A stretch of 64,000 nt of DNA from UBA6059 sp964351595 (GCA_964351595.1 CAYGOT010000004.1:67555-131554), one strand, 5' to 3'; positions 1 to 8,428 are shown, counted from the stretch's first letter. Numbers and translations are program-made. The notes: generated from the sequence alone by a model not told the origin.

Positions 1-373
1 CTAGTTCCCTCAAAAAAAACCTGACTTCTTCCATCAATGGGACGACCATCTCATCATCAAAGTCAAAGAGATCACCATAATCGCCCTTTTTCCTATAATC
101 AAAGAGCTTACTAAAAAGTCTACCGAACCTGCGGTCAATAAGACCAGTTTTGACAAAGACAAGTCCGAATTGCGTTCTCACACCATCATGAGTCAAAGTC
201 GCCACATCATTTTTTAATAACAATGCTGTTACGGCATAAAAACAGGAATAATAGAGGCGATTAACAACAGCATTCCAGCGCTCAGATTGCGCCAGAATCT
301 CGGCCTCCTCATATGTATCTTTAGCTCGCTGGTATCTGTAATTGATGTAGTCGTTGCGATTTTCAATATTCAT
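1..373 (-). CDS. HEPN-domain protein (partial, runs off window)
   Basis: The reading frame opens with ATG at 373 and stays open to the window edge, so the C-terminus is missing. About 124 residues are visible. The sequence is helical and contains RLYYSCFYAVTALLL, the signature of HEPN proteins paired with minimal nucleotidyltransferases. The start overlaps the stop of the upstream nucleotidyltransferase gene by four bases (ATGA), which indicates translational coupling. In MNT/HEPN (type VII) modules the HEPN protein is usually the toxin and is neutralised by the MNT partner. I do not see a clear R-x4-6-H ribonuclease motif in the visible part, so toxicity is inferred from the pairing only. 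Confidence 0.8.
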   Translation of the reverse strand, partial: MNIENRNDYINYRYQRAKDTYEEAEILAQSERWNAVVNRLYYSCFYAVTALLLKNDVATLTHDGVRTQFGLVFVKTGLIDRRFGRLFSKLFDYRKKGDYGDLFDFDDEMVVPLMEEVRFFLREL

Positions 374-693
374 AGAAGAATACCTTCACGCTTAACGGAA
401 GCATAGAGTGGAGTGTGAACCAGTACATCATTCCAATAGTCTTTAGGATAGATGATGGGAGAAATTAATTGACCAGTTTCGAGTTCAATCTCGTAAAGTT
501 CATTTCTGAATTTATCCTCAACATCGTTGGTTACCTTCTTATCGTCAACAAGTATGAGAATATCCCAATCAGAATTTGACCTATTCTCTTTCCTTGCTCT
601 CGAGCCAAAAAGGTAGGTCTCAGAATTAGGGTCTATGCTGTTGACCCTTTTTTTGATCTCATTGGCTATTTGATCGTCAATTATCGTGTCCAT
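370..693 (-). CDS. MNT-family nucleotidyltransferase (antitoxin-type)
   Basis: A 107-residue protein with the minimal nucleotidyltransferase fold. The active-site pattern GS-x10-DxD is intact: GSRARKENRSNSDWD followed by a hydrophobic strand. In MNT/HEPN pairs this enzyme adenylylates or otherwise neutralises the HEPN toxin. It lies directly upstream of the HEPN gene with a 4-base overlap. ATG at 693 is preferred; a TTG one codon upstream (696) is also possible. A 32-codon reading frame ends across this ATG (TGATG overlap), so a short leader may be translated first. Confidence 0.85.
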   Translation of the reverse strand: MDTIIDDQIANEIKKRVNSIDPNSETYLFGSRARKENRSNSDWDILILVDDKKVTNDVEDKFRNELYEIELETGQLISPIIYPKDYWNDVLVHTPLYASVKREGILL

Positions 694-791
694 CAATTAT
701 TTCTGTTGGATGTAATTTTGACCTGTAGTAACGGCTCATCGGTAATGTCATCAAACGGAATCTCGAGTTTTTCAGCTAATTCTTTTATCAT
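693..791 (-). CDS. Possible 32-aa leader peptide or gene remnant upstream of MNT/HEPN
   Basis: An ATG-initiated frame of 32 codons (MIKELAEKLEIPFDDITDEP and onward) that ends in a TGATG overlap with the nucleotidyltransferase start. The overlap suggests coupling and the composition is protein-like, but nothing identifies a function. It could be the tail of a decayed gene. Confidence 0.3.
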   Translation of the reverse strand: MIKELAEKLEIPFDDITDEPLLQVKITSNRNN

Positions 792-855
792 TTGTTTTTA
801 TACGTAGAACACTCGTAGTTGATTTTTACCAGACTAAAGATAACATTTCTCCGCC

Positions 856-879
856 TTGGCAGGTGTTTTCACCTGCCAA
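856..879. terminator. Perfect 10-bp hairpin, possible terminator of the nitrilase gene
   Basis: TTGGCAGGTG (856-865), a TTTT loop, and CACCTGCCAA (870-879). It lies about 90 bp beyond the nitrilase stop. There is no clean U-run, so it could also be a dispersed palindromic repeat. Confidence 0.4.
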
Positions 880-969
880 CCTTTTAGGCAAAATGATCCA
901 TTAGTGACAACACCAACGGGGGCGTGACTCATGGCTACAATTTTAAACTATCAATTTAGTCATTCTCAA

Positions 970-1842
970 CTACTGAACGTCTTTCCTCAAATAATGCCCA
1001 GCTACATCAAAGTCCATTTTGCCTTTGGCAATAAGGTCCATATCCAGCTCCGCTGTAAGTATACCCCGCTCATCGAATAGCGGCCCGGCTACCAGATTTC
1101 CCAAAGGATCAACGATAACACTGCCTCCCTTACTCATAACCTTGGGCAGGCTGGAGTAGTCTTCTCCGGGAAGCGTCGGATATTCCGATTTCTCCACATA
1201 CTGGTTGCACCCAAGGACAAAGCAACGGCCCTCCAGCGCAATGTGCCGCATGGTATGTTGCCAACTCTCACGATGATCGGCCGTTGGAGCACAGTAAATC
1301 TCAACCCCCTGTTGATAGAGCTTCATGCGGGCATTGGGCATGTAGTTTTCCCAGCAGACCAGCCCGCCTATTTTCCCGCTAGGGGTATCGTACACCTCAA
1401 GATCATCTCCATCGCCTTCTCCCCAGATAATCCGCTCTGCCGCCGTAGGCTTGAGCTTCCGGTGCTTTCCAATCAGATTCCCGGTAGGGTCAAAGTAAAG
1501 TATTGTACAGTAGAGTGTGCCTGTATCACCGCGCTCGACCACCCCGATGACCAGATAGGCGCCATGTTCCTTCGCTACTTCTCCCAGGATTTGGGTCTCC
1601 TCGCTCGGCACCTGGATGCAGTTTTTCCAATACCTGAGCCAGGTCTCACGTCCCTCCTCGCTCCGGCTGCCTACCACCGTACCGAAGGTCAATCCCCTTG
1701 GATAGGCGGGGATGAAGGCCTCCGGAAACAGCATCAGATCAGGCTTCTCTTTAGCTGCCTTTGCAGCTAGTGATCTGACCTTGTCGAGGGTGGCTGCCCT
1801 ATCAAACAGCACCGGGGAATCCTGAATAATCGAAACGCGCAT
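970..1842 (-). CDS. Nitrilase (carbon-nitrogen hydrolase family)
   Basis: A 290-residue cytosolic enzyme of the nitrilase branch, predicted to hydrolyse a nitrile to a carboxylic acid and ammonia. The Glu-Lys-Cys triad is visible: Glu41 in FPEAFIPAYPRG, Lys129 in KHRKLKPT, and Cys163 in VCWENYMP. The PEAFxxxYPRG and CWENYMP signatures favour a true nitrilase over an amidase. The start is taken at ATG 1842 (MRVSIIQDSP), where the first beta strand begins; the frame extends another 29 codons upstream without resembling the family. It is divergent from a BCCT transporter, which might import a related substrate, but that link is inference. Confidence 0.9.
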   Translation of the reverse strand: MRVSIIQDSPVLFDRAATLDKVRSLAAKAAKEKPDLMLFPEAFIPAYPRGLTFGTVVGSRSEEGRETWLRYWKNCIQVPSEETQILGEVAKEHGAYLVIGVVERGDTGTLYCTILYFDPTGNLIGKHRKLKPTAAERIIWGEGDGDDLEVYDTPSGKIGGLVCWENYMPNARMKLYQQGVEIYCAPTADHRESWQHTMRHIALEGRCFVLGCNQYVEKSEYPTLPGEDYSSLPKVMSKGGSVIVDPLGNLVAGPLFDERGILTAELDMDLIAKGKMDFDVAGHYLRKDVQ

Positions 1843-2042
1843 GATGATTCGTTTGTGGAAAAATACAGAATTGGGGGCACATGTAGTTGTTGAGCAAGCG
1901 ACCAATTGGCTCTCGGGTTTTGACCTCACCCAACTAAAGGCTAATTTTCTATCTCATCAATTTCGCAATTATCTCTAGTCCATCCGGTTTTCCCTCATCG
2001 CTCCTTTCAAAACTCAGGCCTCAGGTCTTCTGGCCTCCTTTT

Positions 2043-3512
2043 GTGCTACTGCTTGCAGCCCTGATATACAGCATTGTCGATAGCAGCCAGTTTCTTGCTA
2101 CCACAGTTCGTATCAACGATTTCATTCTTGACAATTTTGGTTGGCTCTTTAGCGCGGGCACTACCATGATGCTATTGACCTGTCTGCTGATCAGTTTTCA
2201 CCCTTTCGGGAAAATCAGGATTGGCGGAGCAGAAGCCAAACCCTTTTTGACCAGATGGCGATGGTTTTCGATTGTACTGTGCACCACTATCGCCACAGGC
2301 ATTATCTTCTGGGGTACTGCAGAGCCCCTTTTTCATCTCTCCGCACCCCCATCGTTTGGTAGGGCTGAGGCAGGATCTCAAGAGGCGGCCAACAATGCTA
2401 TGGGCTACATGTTTCTGCATTGGACGCTCACCCCATATGCGATCTACAGCGTACCGGGGCTCATGTTTGCGCTGGCATTTTACAATCGTCGTAGGAGCTT
2501 CAGCATTCACTCGACGCTCTTTCCAATCATACGCAATCCCAACCAACCTCGCCTCGCCAGCTTCATTGACGGCATCTCGCTTTATGCATTAGTCGCTGGT
2601 ATGGCAGCCTCACTCGGTGGCGGCATACTCACCATCTCCGGAGGTCTCAAAAACCTGACCGGCTATGAGAGTGGCTGGCTGCAGCTCATTATCACACTGC
2701 TCATCGTCGGCACATTTATTGTCTCGGCCATCTCCGGATTGATGAAAGGCATCCGCATTCTCTCCGATATCAACGCCCGTATCTTCATTGTCCTGGCACT
2801 GTTCATGTTAGTCTGTGGACCCACGTTATCCATTCTGAAATATACGCTGGCGGGCCTGACTTCCTACATTACCTCCCTACCGGAAATGAGCCTCGTATCG
2901 ATACTTCATCCTGATGATCCCTGGCCCAAGAGCTGGACTTCCTTCAACTGGGCCAACTGGCTGGCATGGGCACCTATTTCGGCACTTTTCCTGGGCCGAC
3001 TTGCTTATGGATACACCATCAGGCAGTTCCTCCTATTCAACTGGGTGCTCCCTTCGATTTTCGGGATGATATGGATGGGTATATTCAGTGGCATGACGTT
3101 GGATTTTGAGCTGGGTAAAAACCTCGGACTCCTAACCCTTCTGCAAAGCCAGGGGCCCGAATCAGTTATCTATCGCATACTGGAATCCCTGCCACTTCGC
3201 TACGTCATCGCACCCCTATTTCTAATCACGGCCTTCCTCTCTTACGTCACAGCCGCTGACTCAAATACGGAAGCCATGGGAGGTATCAGCTCGACGGGAA
3301 TTTCTCCAGAAGCTCCCAGTCCGCCTACGATTATCAAGGTGATCTGCGGGGTGACTATAGGAGCAGTGGCCTTTATCATGATCAATATGGCAGGAATAGA
3401 TGGCATCAAGATGCTCTCCAATCTGGGAGGCCTGCCCTCCCTTTTCTTAATTATCACCGTCAACATCGGTTTGCTCTATTTGATATTCTCAAAAAAATAC
3501 AAAAGCTTATGA
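2043..3512 (+). CDS. BCCT-family (betaine/choline/carnitine) transporter
   Basis: A 489-residue polytopic membrane protein with the BCCT signature FWGTAEPLFHLSAPP near residue 90 and many hydrophobic segments. The family imports quaternary ammonium compounds such as betaine, usually with Na+ or H+. The start is uncertain. GTG 2043 falls inside the first membrane segment, and the frame stays open upstream to the stop at 1935-1937 (encoding a plausible KLRPQVFWPPF just before), but it contains no ATG, GTG or TTG. The real start may be a rare codon, or the 5' end may be damaged. It overlaps the next gene by four bases. Confidence 0.88.
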   Translation: MLLLAALIYSIVDSSQFLATTVRINDFILDNFGWLFSAGTTMMLLTCLLISFHPFGKIRIGGAEAKPFLTRWRWFSIVLCTTIATGIIFWGTAEPLFHLSAPPSFGRAEAGSQEAANNAMGYMFLHWTLTPYAIYSVPGLMFALAFYNRRRSFSIHSTLFPIIRNPNQPRLASFIDGISLYALVAGMAASLGGGILTISGGLKNLTGYESGWLQLIITLLIVGTFIVSAISGLMKGIRILSDINARIFIVLALFMLVCGPTLSILKYTLAGLTSYITSLPEMSLVSILHPDDPWPKSWTSFNWANWLAWAPISALFLGRLAYGYTIRQFLLFNWVLPSIFGMIWMGIFSGMTLDFELGKNLGLLTLLQSQGPESVIYRILESLPLRYVIAPLFLITAFLSYVTAADSNTEAMGGISSTGISPEAPSPPTIIKVICGVTIGAVAFIMINMAGIDGIKMLSNLGGLPSLFLIITVNIGLLYLIFSKKYKSL

Positions 3513-4003
3513 GCCCAGAGGAGACCTTATTGTCCTTTGAAGAGTCTTACCAGAATCAGCCTTGGTATGGTGAGTCCTTGTTGAAATTGATTGGTCGTAT
3601 GACACTTGATGATGTCAACTTTCGCCCTACCGGAAAAACCAAAACAGCAGGCGAGCGCTTAGCCCACATTGTCGCTTGGAGAAAGCTGATCTGCGAGCGG
3701 CTAAAAGGAAATGCGGACTACACCGTGAAGATGAACAGTTCTGATGACTGGCCGGGTCCCAGCGACTATTCAAAGGAGGAGTGGGAGAAGCTGGTTGCCC
3801 AACTAAAATCTATCCATACTGAGCTCCTTTATCTAATACCCAAAGTCAAGGACACGGACGCCTTGGTACCGGGCTCAAAAAGCAGTGATGGCCATCCCTA
3901 CACTTATGCCTATTTGATCAGAGGCCTAATCGCCCATGACATCTACCATCAGGGTCAGATGGCCTTGTTGATGGTGATCTCTCAATCATCGAAGGAAAAC
4001 TGA
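3509..4003 (+). CDS. DinB-like four-helix-bundle protein
   Basis: A 164-residue protein of the DinB/ClbS superfamily of putative metal-dependent enzymes. Histidines in LAHIVAWRK and in HDIYHQGQM match the usual metal-ligand positions. It begins in an ATGA overlap with the BCCT transporter, so the two are cotranslated. Family members include thiol-dependent transferases; no substrate can be assigned here. Confidence 0.8.
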   Translation: MSPEETLLSFEESYQNQPWYGESLLKLIGRMTLDDVNFRPTGKTKTAGERLAHIVAWRKLICERLKGNADYTVKMNSSDDWPGPSDYSKEEWEKLVAQLKSIHTELLYLIPKVKDTDALVPGSKSSDGHPYTYAYLIRGLIAHDIYHQGQMALLMVISQSSKEN

Positions 4004-4089
4004 TTTTAATCAATCCGAACACTACGAAATACCATTGGGGCGGATAGTCATAGGGCCTACTTTGGCTAAGGAACTTAAACCTTAAAACA

Positions 4090-4278
4090 ATGGATACTAA
4101 AGAACAACTCGAGAGTGTAGTTTTTCATCAGACGCAGTGCCTCAACGCACTAGAAGACATGAAAAAACTGATTGAGACACATCATGAAAATACAGCTATC
4201 AATAAATTGAAAGATGTGGAGAAGGAGCTAACCAGACTCACCCTCCAGCTTCGTCAAATTGAAGAAACCATAGTATAA
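4090..4278 (+). CDS. Small coiled-coil-like protein
   Basis: 62 residues, strongly helical and charged, with heptad-like leucines (for example KELTRLTLQLRQIEETIV). No signal peptide or membrane segment. A good hairpin terminator follows 22 bp after the stop, which supports a real transcription unit. The family is not recognised. Confidence 0.6.
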   Translation: MDTKEQLESVVFHQTQCLNALEDMKKLIETHHENTAINKLKDVEKELTRLTLQLRQIEETIV

Positions 4279-4300
4279 ACTAAATCTAATAGACCACTTA

Positions 4301-4351
4301 AAAAGCCATCTACAGAAAGTCAACCCAGGCTTTCGGGATGGCTTTTGTTTT
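4301..4351 (+). terminator. Rho-independent-like terminator
   Basis: AAAAGCCATC (4301-4310) pairs with GATGGCTTTT (4337-4346), followed by GTTTT. It lies just after the 62-aa gene. Confidence 0.7.
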
Positions 4352-4445
4352 AGGGGCTACTCCGAGGTAGCGATTTACCGTCGATCGGTTGATGAAATGA
4401 ATTCATCTATAAAATCAAATACCATGATACTGCGTATATTGTAAT

Positions 4446-4667
4446 ATGAAAGTTGAGAGAAAAAAGGACGAAATATTGATTACACTTCCCTCCGCTATTG
4501 GTGAATCGCACCTAGAAAGTATTTTGGAATACCTCCGTTATGAGGAATTGTTATCTAAGTCTCAAGCCACTCAAGACGACTTAGATGAGTTGGTCAATGA
4601 AGCTAAGAAAGGTCGCTGGGATAGGGTGAAATCAGAAATTGGCTGGAGTGAGAAAGATAGTTGTTGA
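4446..4667 (+). CDS. Antitoxin-like protein of a PIN-type toxin-antitoxin pair
   Basis: 73 residues: an N-terminal strand region (MKVERKKDEILITLPSAIG) and then a charged helical tail ending near WDRVKSEIGW. This is the usual build of antitoxins upstream of PIN-domain toxins. The identity rests on its partner: a frame overlapping its 3' end encodes the start of a PIN toxin that is cut short. The antitoxin itself looks intact. An imperfect palindrome (GATGAAATGAATTCATC, near 4393-4409) upstream could be an operator. Confidence 0.65.
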   Translation: MKVERKKDEILITLPSAIGESHLESILEYLRYEELLSKSQATQDDLDELVNEAKKGRWDRVKSEIGWSEKDSC

Positions 4668-4746
4668 TACAAACATTGTGTTCAGTTCTCTTCTCAACCT
4701 GAACAGTCGTATCAGCCAACTCCTTACTCCATCCTCAGTGACTTGA
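4648..4746 (+). pseudogene. Truncated PIN-domain toxin remnant
   Basis: A GTG-initiated frame inside the antitoxin 3' end reads VRKIVVDTNIVFSSLLNLNS, the classic start of a PIN toxin with the first catalytic Asp in VDTN. PIN toxins are usually about 130-140 residues; this frame stops after 32. PIN-like sequence ends near 4722, exactly where the tail of an ABC permease gene on the other strand begins. The remaining catalytic acids are missing, so no ribonuclease activity is expected. Confidence 0.75.
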
Positions 4747-4814
4747 TGGGGTTGACGCGTGTTGCTCTCCAGGCGTGGTAGCCGATCCGCCCACCTCGGG
4801 GGAGTCTGGTTCAT
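4724..4814 (-). pseudogene. Internally deleted ABC permease (both ends retained)
   Basis: The stub starts with ATG at 4814 in an ATGA overlap with the PadR stop. It encodes MNQTPPRWADRL, a typical start of prefix-domain MacB-like permeases, for 12 codons. At GGCTAC (about 4783-4778) the sequence switches, one frame over, to YHAWRATRVNPIKSLRME and TAA at 4724, the typical last residues of the same family. The intact permease at 17063-19690 begins with PPKFATELLRW and ends YWQTTKVAHTNPADNLRYE, confirming both halves. Roughly 2.5 kb of the gene is gone, and the frame is shifted at the join. Confidence 0.85.
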
Positions 4815-5146
4815 GAGAGCGCGCTGAAGGTCAGTCGAGGGAGTTTATTGTAAAGGCTCATTCGGAGCTCCATGGTCTCATCGAGTACCTTGCGTCCGGC
4901 TTGGGTCAGGGAAAAGAATCGCTTACGCCGACCTCCTCTATCTTGTGTTGCACCCCCCATCTCTGAAGTCACAAAGCCCTTCTTTTCCAGCCTTCGCAAT
5001 ACCGAGTGAACTGCCGTGACATCCATAGTCCGGTTGGTTTGACTCTTAATCTCTTCCAGGATGGCCAGCGCATAAGCTTCTTTGTAAATCGAGCCAATGG
5101 TCAAGAGTACAAGCTCCTCCAGCTCGCCAATATTTTCTCCTCTCAT
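4811..5146 (-). CDS. PadR-family transcriptional regulator
   Basis: A 111-residue winged-helix repressor of the short PadR type (GELEELVLLTIGS, then RRLEKKGFV and GGRRKRFFSLT). The start is placed at ATG 5146 because MRGENIGELEELVLL aligns with MKGYLGEFEELVLL of the second PadR gene at 16743, and because the upstream DNA is a perfect inverted repeat that looks like its operator. Such regulators normally control the permease gene that follows; here that gene has been reduced to a stub, so the regulator has lost its obvious target. Confidence 0.85.
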   Translation of the reverse strand: MRGENIGELEELVLLTIGSIYKEAYALAILEEIKSQTNRTMDVTAVHSVLRRLEKKGFVTSEMGGATQDRGGRRKRFFSLTQAGRKVLDETMELRMSLYNKLPRLTFSALS

Positions 5147-5154
5147 AGTATGCA

Positions 5155-5210
5155 TATTTGTTGTACAAACGAACAAGATATAAATTAGTTGTGTGTTTGT
5201 ACAACAAATT
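5155..5210. promoter_or_regulatory. Probable PadR operator, 15-bp inverted repeat
   Basis: ATTTGTTGTACAAAC (5156-5170) and GTTTGTACAACAAAT (5195-5209) are perfect inverted arms with a 24-bp spacer, and each arm contains the palindrome TTGTACAA. The repeat starts 10 bp upstream of the PadR ATG at 5146, the place expected for autorepression. Confidence 0.7.
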
Positions 5211-5246
5211 CAAGATATTCAAGAGAGCTAGGGTGATTAGAAATTT

Positions 5247-5861
5247 TTAATTGAAGCTGAAGGTGTAGCCAAAGGTCAGAAGAATAATATTAAGGTTTTC
5301 GCTGGTCAGGACAACTTCATTGCCGCCATAGGCTACAGGTCGCGTACCGTTGAACTCCGGGGTGGTCCCTCCGAAAATATAGCGCAATGCGAGGTTGAAT
5401 TTGTTAATGCCCAAACCTATCTCCGGCGTAAAGCCAAAATTCCATCGGTTGACAGTCTCTTCCTCCACGGTATTGACATTGAACCAGTAGTTATTAGCTC
5501 CAATGCCCAAACCTACGAAGGGTCGCAAACTCCCGTCGGCGAGAAAATACCGACCTTTATATTGGATGCCTGTCCAGTTAGCATTGGCTGCATCTATTAT
5601 CTCAATTCGCGTAATGTCATCTGCTTCCGAGTCACCCGGGATGAAGTTGCCACCCATACTGATTTCAATACCCATCTGTACTCTATCCTCGAGAATACTC
5701 CTGACGCACATGATCCCCAGCTGGATCTTGCCTTGAGGATGGTTGAACCCAACGACATTGCCTAGACCCAAGGAAACATTCGCAGCATAACCCTGGGCCA
5801 ATAGTTGGACATTTGCTAAAAGTCCAATAAGAATAAAGAGAGAGATGTATAGTTTTTTCAT
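5247..5861 (-). CDS. Outer-membrane beta-barrel protein with signal peptide
   Basis: A 204-residue protein with a signal peptide (about residues 1-22, ending LLAQ) followed by alternating strands, a glycine- and aromatic-rich pattern, and a C-terminal stretch ending in FGYTFSFN, typical of small eight-stranded barrels in Bacteroidota. LGLGNVVGFNHPQGKIQLGI and RPFVGLGIGANNYWF look like strand hairpins. No specific function can be assigned. It lies alone between the PadR region and the acylase gene. Confidence 0.75.
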   Translation of the reverse strand: MKKLYISLFILIGLLANVQLLAQGYAANVSLGLGNVVGFNHPQGKIQLGIMCVRSILEDRVQMGIEISMGGNFIPGDSEADDITRIEIIDAANANWTGIQYKGRYFLADGSLRPFVGLGIGANNYWFNVNTVEEETVNRWNFGFTPEIGLGINKFNLALRYIFGGTTPEFNGTRPVAYGGNEVVLTSENLNIILLTFGYTFSFN

Positions 5862-6016
5862 TGCAGCTCAATTCATAAGAGTACTCAAAGTACTAACAAT
5901 CCAAGTTTCAGTATTCCCTCAAGCCTATCAGCTTAAAACAGATTAATTGACCGTTGCTATCAGGCAGATTGTAACTGTCATCATGAATGTTTAGTTTCTG
6001 CAATTATCTGGACATT

Positions 6017-8428
6017 ATGAAAATCACCCAACTAACGCCCATAGTTCTTGTTGTGCTCATAGTAGCATGTCAGCAAACAACCAATCCTCAAAATCAACTC
6101 AAGGTTCCAGGTCTCAAGGCACCAGTAGAAGTTCTTCGAGATTCTGCAGGCATCAATCATATCTATGCCCAGAACCAGCGCGACCTGTTCTTTGCGCAGG
6201 GCTACTGTGCAGCCAGGGACCGGCTGTTCCAATTTGAGATATGGAGACGTCAGGCCACCGGTACTGTCGCCGAGATATTGGGAGCGCGGGAGTTGAAAAG
6301 AGACATAGGTACTCGGCTATTCAAGTTTCGTGGCGATATGACCACTGAGATGAACTACTATCACGAAGATGGTGTGGAGATCATCACGGCCTACACCGAT
6401 GGGGTCAATGCGTATATTGAAGAAGTATTGCAGAACCCCGACCTACTGCCTGTCACTTTCAAAGCGCTCGATATCCTACCGGAAAAATGGACACCCGAAG
6501 TGGTGATCTCGAGACATCAGGGGCTCCTCGGCAATATCGGCACAGAGCTGTCTACGGGCAGGGCTGTTGCTAAAATCGGTGTAGACAAAGTCAAAGAGTA
6601 CAACTGGTTTCACCCAAAAGATCCGAACCTCAATCTGGATCCGTCCATCAACTCTGAAATGCTGGAGGAGGACATCCTGGAGCTCTACAATGCTTATCGT
6701 ACGAAAGTAGTCTTCCAACCTGAGGACATCCTACCGGAATACCGAGCCACGGACATGGCATGGGTTGATCCAGCAACAAATCATTACTCTCGCGAAGAAC
6801 AAGAGATCGAAAAGCTCTGGATCGGCAGCAACAACTGGGTGACGAGCCCTGCCCTATCTGCCAATGGACATGCCTATATGGCCAATGATCCCCACCGAAC
6901 TTTGGCGGTACCTTCCCTCCGCTATTGGGTACACCTCAGTGCGCCGGGGTGGGATGTCATCGGTGGCGGTGAGCCTGAGATTCCAGGGGTCTCTATCGGA
7001 CACAATCAATATGGTGCCTGGGGACTCACCGTTTTCCGAACAGATGGAGAAGACCTCTACGTCTATGATCTCAACCCTGAGAATCTTAACCAATACAAGT
7101 ATCAGGATCAGTGGGTGAATATGGACATCATCACCGAGCAGATCAAAGTAAAAGGTGCTGAGGATGTGGCCATCGATCTTCGCTACACCCAACATGGGCC
7201 AGTCACTTTCATTGATTCCGCCAGGCTCAAGGCTTACGCCGTGCGCTGTGCCTGGATGGAGCCGGGTGGTGCTCCCTATCTTGCTTCATTGCGCATGGAT
7301 CAAGCCAAGAACTGGGAGGAATTCCGCGCGGCTTGTAACTATAGCCATATCCCCGGAGAGAATATGATCTGGGCTGATCGTGAAGGCAACATCGGCTGGC
7401 AGGCCGTGGGCATTGCACCGCTACGTCGCAACTTCAGTGGGATGTTGCCGGTACCCGGAGACGGGCGTTATGAGTGGGATGGCTACTTGCCCATAGTCGA
7501 GAAACCCAATGCCTACAACCCTGCCAGCGGGTTTATCGCTACCGCCAATCAGAACGTCACTCCCGAAGACTATAACGAGTGGGATGCGATCGGATTCTCC
7601 TGGTCAGATCCTTATCGTGGTGAGAGGGTCAATGAGGTCCTCTCTGCTGGTAAGAAGCTGACCATGGAGGATATGAAAGCACTACAGACCGACTATTTGT
7701 CTATACCCGCGAGGACGCTGGTACCAGTATTGTCAAAACTGGAAGTACAAGAAGATCAGGTAAAGCAAGCCATCAAAACCCTGAGTGAATGGGACTTCAT
7801 ACTGGATAAATACTCAGGTGAAGCTGCCATCTATGTGACGTGGGAGAATGCATTGAAAGATGAATACTTTGATTACTTTCCTGATGCAGAAGCTGAGCAG
7901 GTCATCGATGGCATCCCATTGACTAAGCTGGTCGGGTGGATTATGGAACCAGAAGCCCGCTGGGGTAAAGATGGAGTGTCGCGAAGAGATGATTACCTGA
8001 TCGGCACATTGACATCAGCGTTAGCATCTCTGTCTAACACACTTGGTGATGACATGGCAGACTGGAGCTACGGAGGTCTCAACTACAAGCATGTCCGACT
8101 CGTACACCCGCTGGGTAAGGTGGTGAATACTCAGCTCAGGGAAAAGCTCAACACCGACTGGGCACCACGCGGCGGCAACCAATATACACCGGGTGCTACA
8201 GGTAGCTCACTCAATCAATCCCATGGGGCGACCTTCCGCTACATCGTAGATGTCAATGACTGGGATGCGTCTGTAGGTGCAAACTCACCCGGACAATCCG
8301 GTGATCCAGAGAGTCCATACTATGACAATCTGTTCAAGTCGTGGGCTAATGATGAGTTCTTTACCGTGCCTTACAGCCGAGAGAAGGTCGAAGCTCAAAG
8401 TGAACGTCTAATTCTCACTCCAAATTGA
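6017..8428 (+). CDS. Penicillin acylase-family lipoprotein (Ntn hydrolase)
   Basis: 803 residues from ATG 6017; a longer start at 5987 would bury the lipobox. The lipobox VLIVAC puts the lipid-anchored Cys at residue 18. The small subunit region comes first, then GSNNWVTSP, where Ser271 would become the catalytic N-terminal residue of the beta subunit after self-cleavage, followed by ANDPH. The C-terminal half contains GGNQYTPGATGSS and HGATFRYIVD. These enzymes cleave amide bonds of penicillins, acyl-homoserine lactones or other N-acyl compounds in the periplasm; the substrate cannot be read from sequence. A GC hairpin with a U-run follows. Confidence 0.9.
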   Translation: MKITQLTPIVLVVLIVACQQTTNPQNQLKVPGLKAPVEVLRDSAGINHIYAQNQRDLFFAQGYCAARDRLFQFEIWRRQATGTVAEILGARELKRDIGTRLFKFRGDMTTEMNYYHEDGVEIITAYTDGVNAYIEEVLQNPDLLPVTFKALDILPEKWTPEVVISRHQGLLGNIGTELSTGRAVAKIGVDKVKEYNWFHPKDPNLNLDPSINSEMLEEDILELYNAYRTKVVFQPEDILPEYRATDMAWVDPATNHYSREEQEIEKLWIGSNNWVTSPALSANGHAYMANDPHRTLAVPSLRYWVHLSAPGWDVIGGGEPEIPGVSIGHNQYGAWGLTVFRTDGEDLYVYDLNPENLNQYKYQDQWVNMDIITEQIKVKGAEDVAIDLRYTQHGPVTFIDSARLKAYAVRCAWMEPGGAPYLASLRMDQAKNWEEFRAACNYSHIPGENMIWADREGNIGWQAVGIAPLRRNFSGMLPVPGDGRYEWDGYLPIVEKPNAYNPASGFIATANQNVTPEDYNEWDAIGFSWSDPYRGERVNEVLSAGKKLTMEDMKALQTDYLSIPARTLVPVLSKLEVQEDQVKQAIKTLSEWDFILDKYSGEAAIYVTWENALKDEYFDYFPDAEAEQVIDGIPLTKLVGWIMEPEARWGKDGVSRRDDYLIGTLTSALASLSNTLGDDMADWSYGGLNYKHVRLVHPLGKVVNTQLREKLNTDWAPRGGNQYTPGATGSSLNQSHGATFRYIVDVNDWDASVGANSPGQSGDPESPYYDNLFKSWANDEFFTVPYSREKVEAQSERLILTPN

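Noticed and set aside
1243..1770. A 175-codon plus-strand frame within the nitrilase gene
   Set aside because: Antisense to a gene with an intact catalytic triad; low-complexity mixed composition.
4632..4814. A 60-codon minus-strand frame taken as a small protein
   Set aside because: Its first 12 codons are a permease start and the rest is the permease tail read out of frame; it is a deletion scar.
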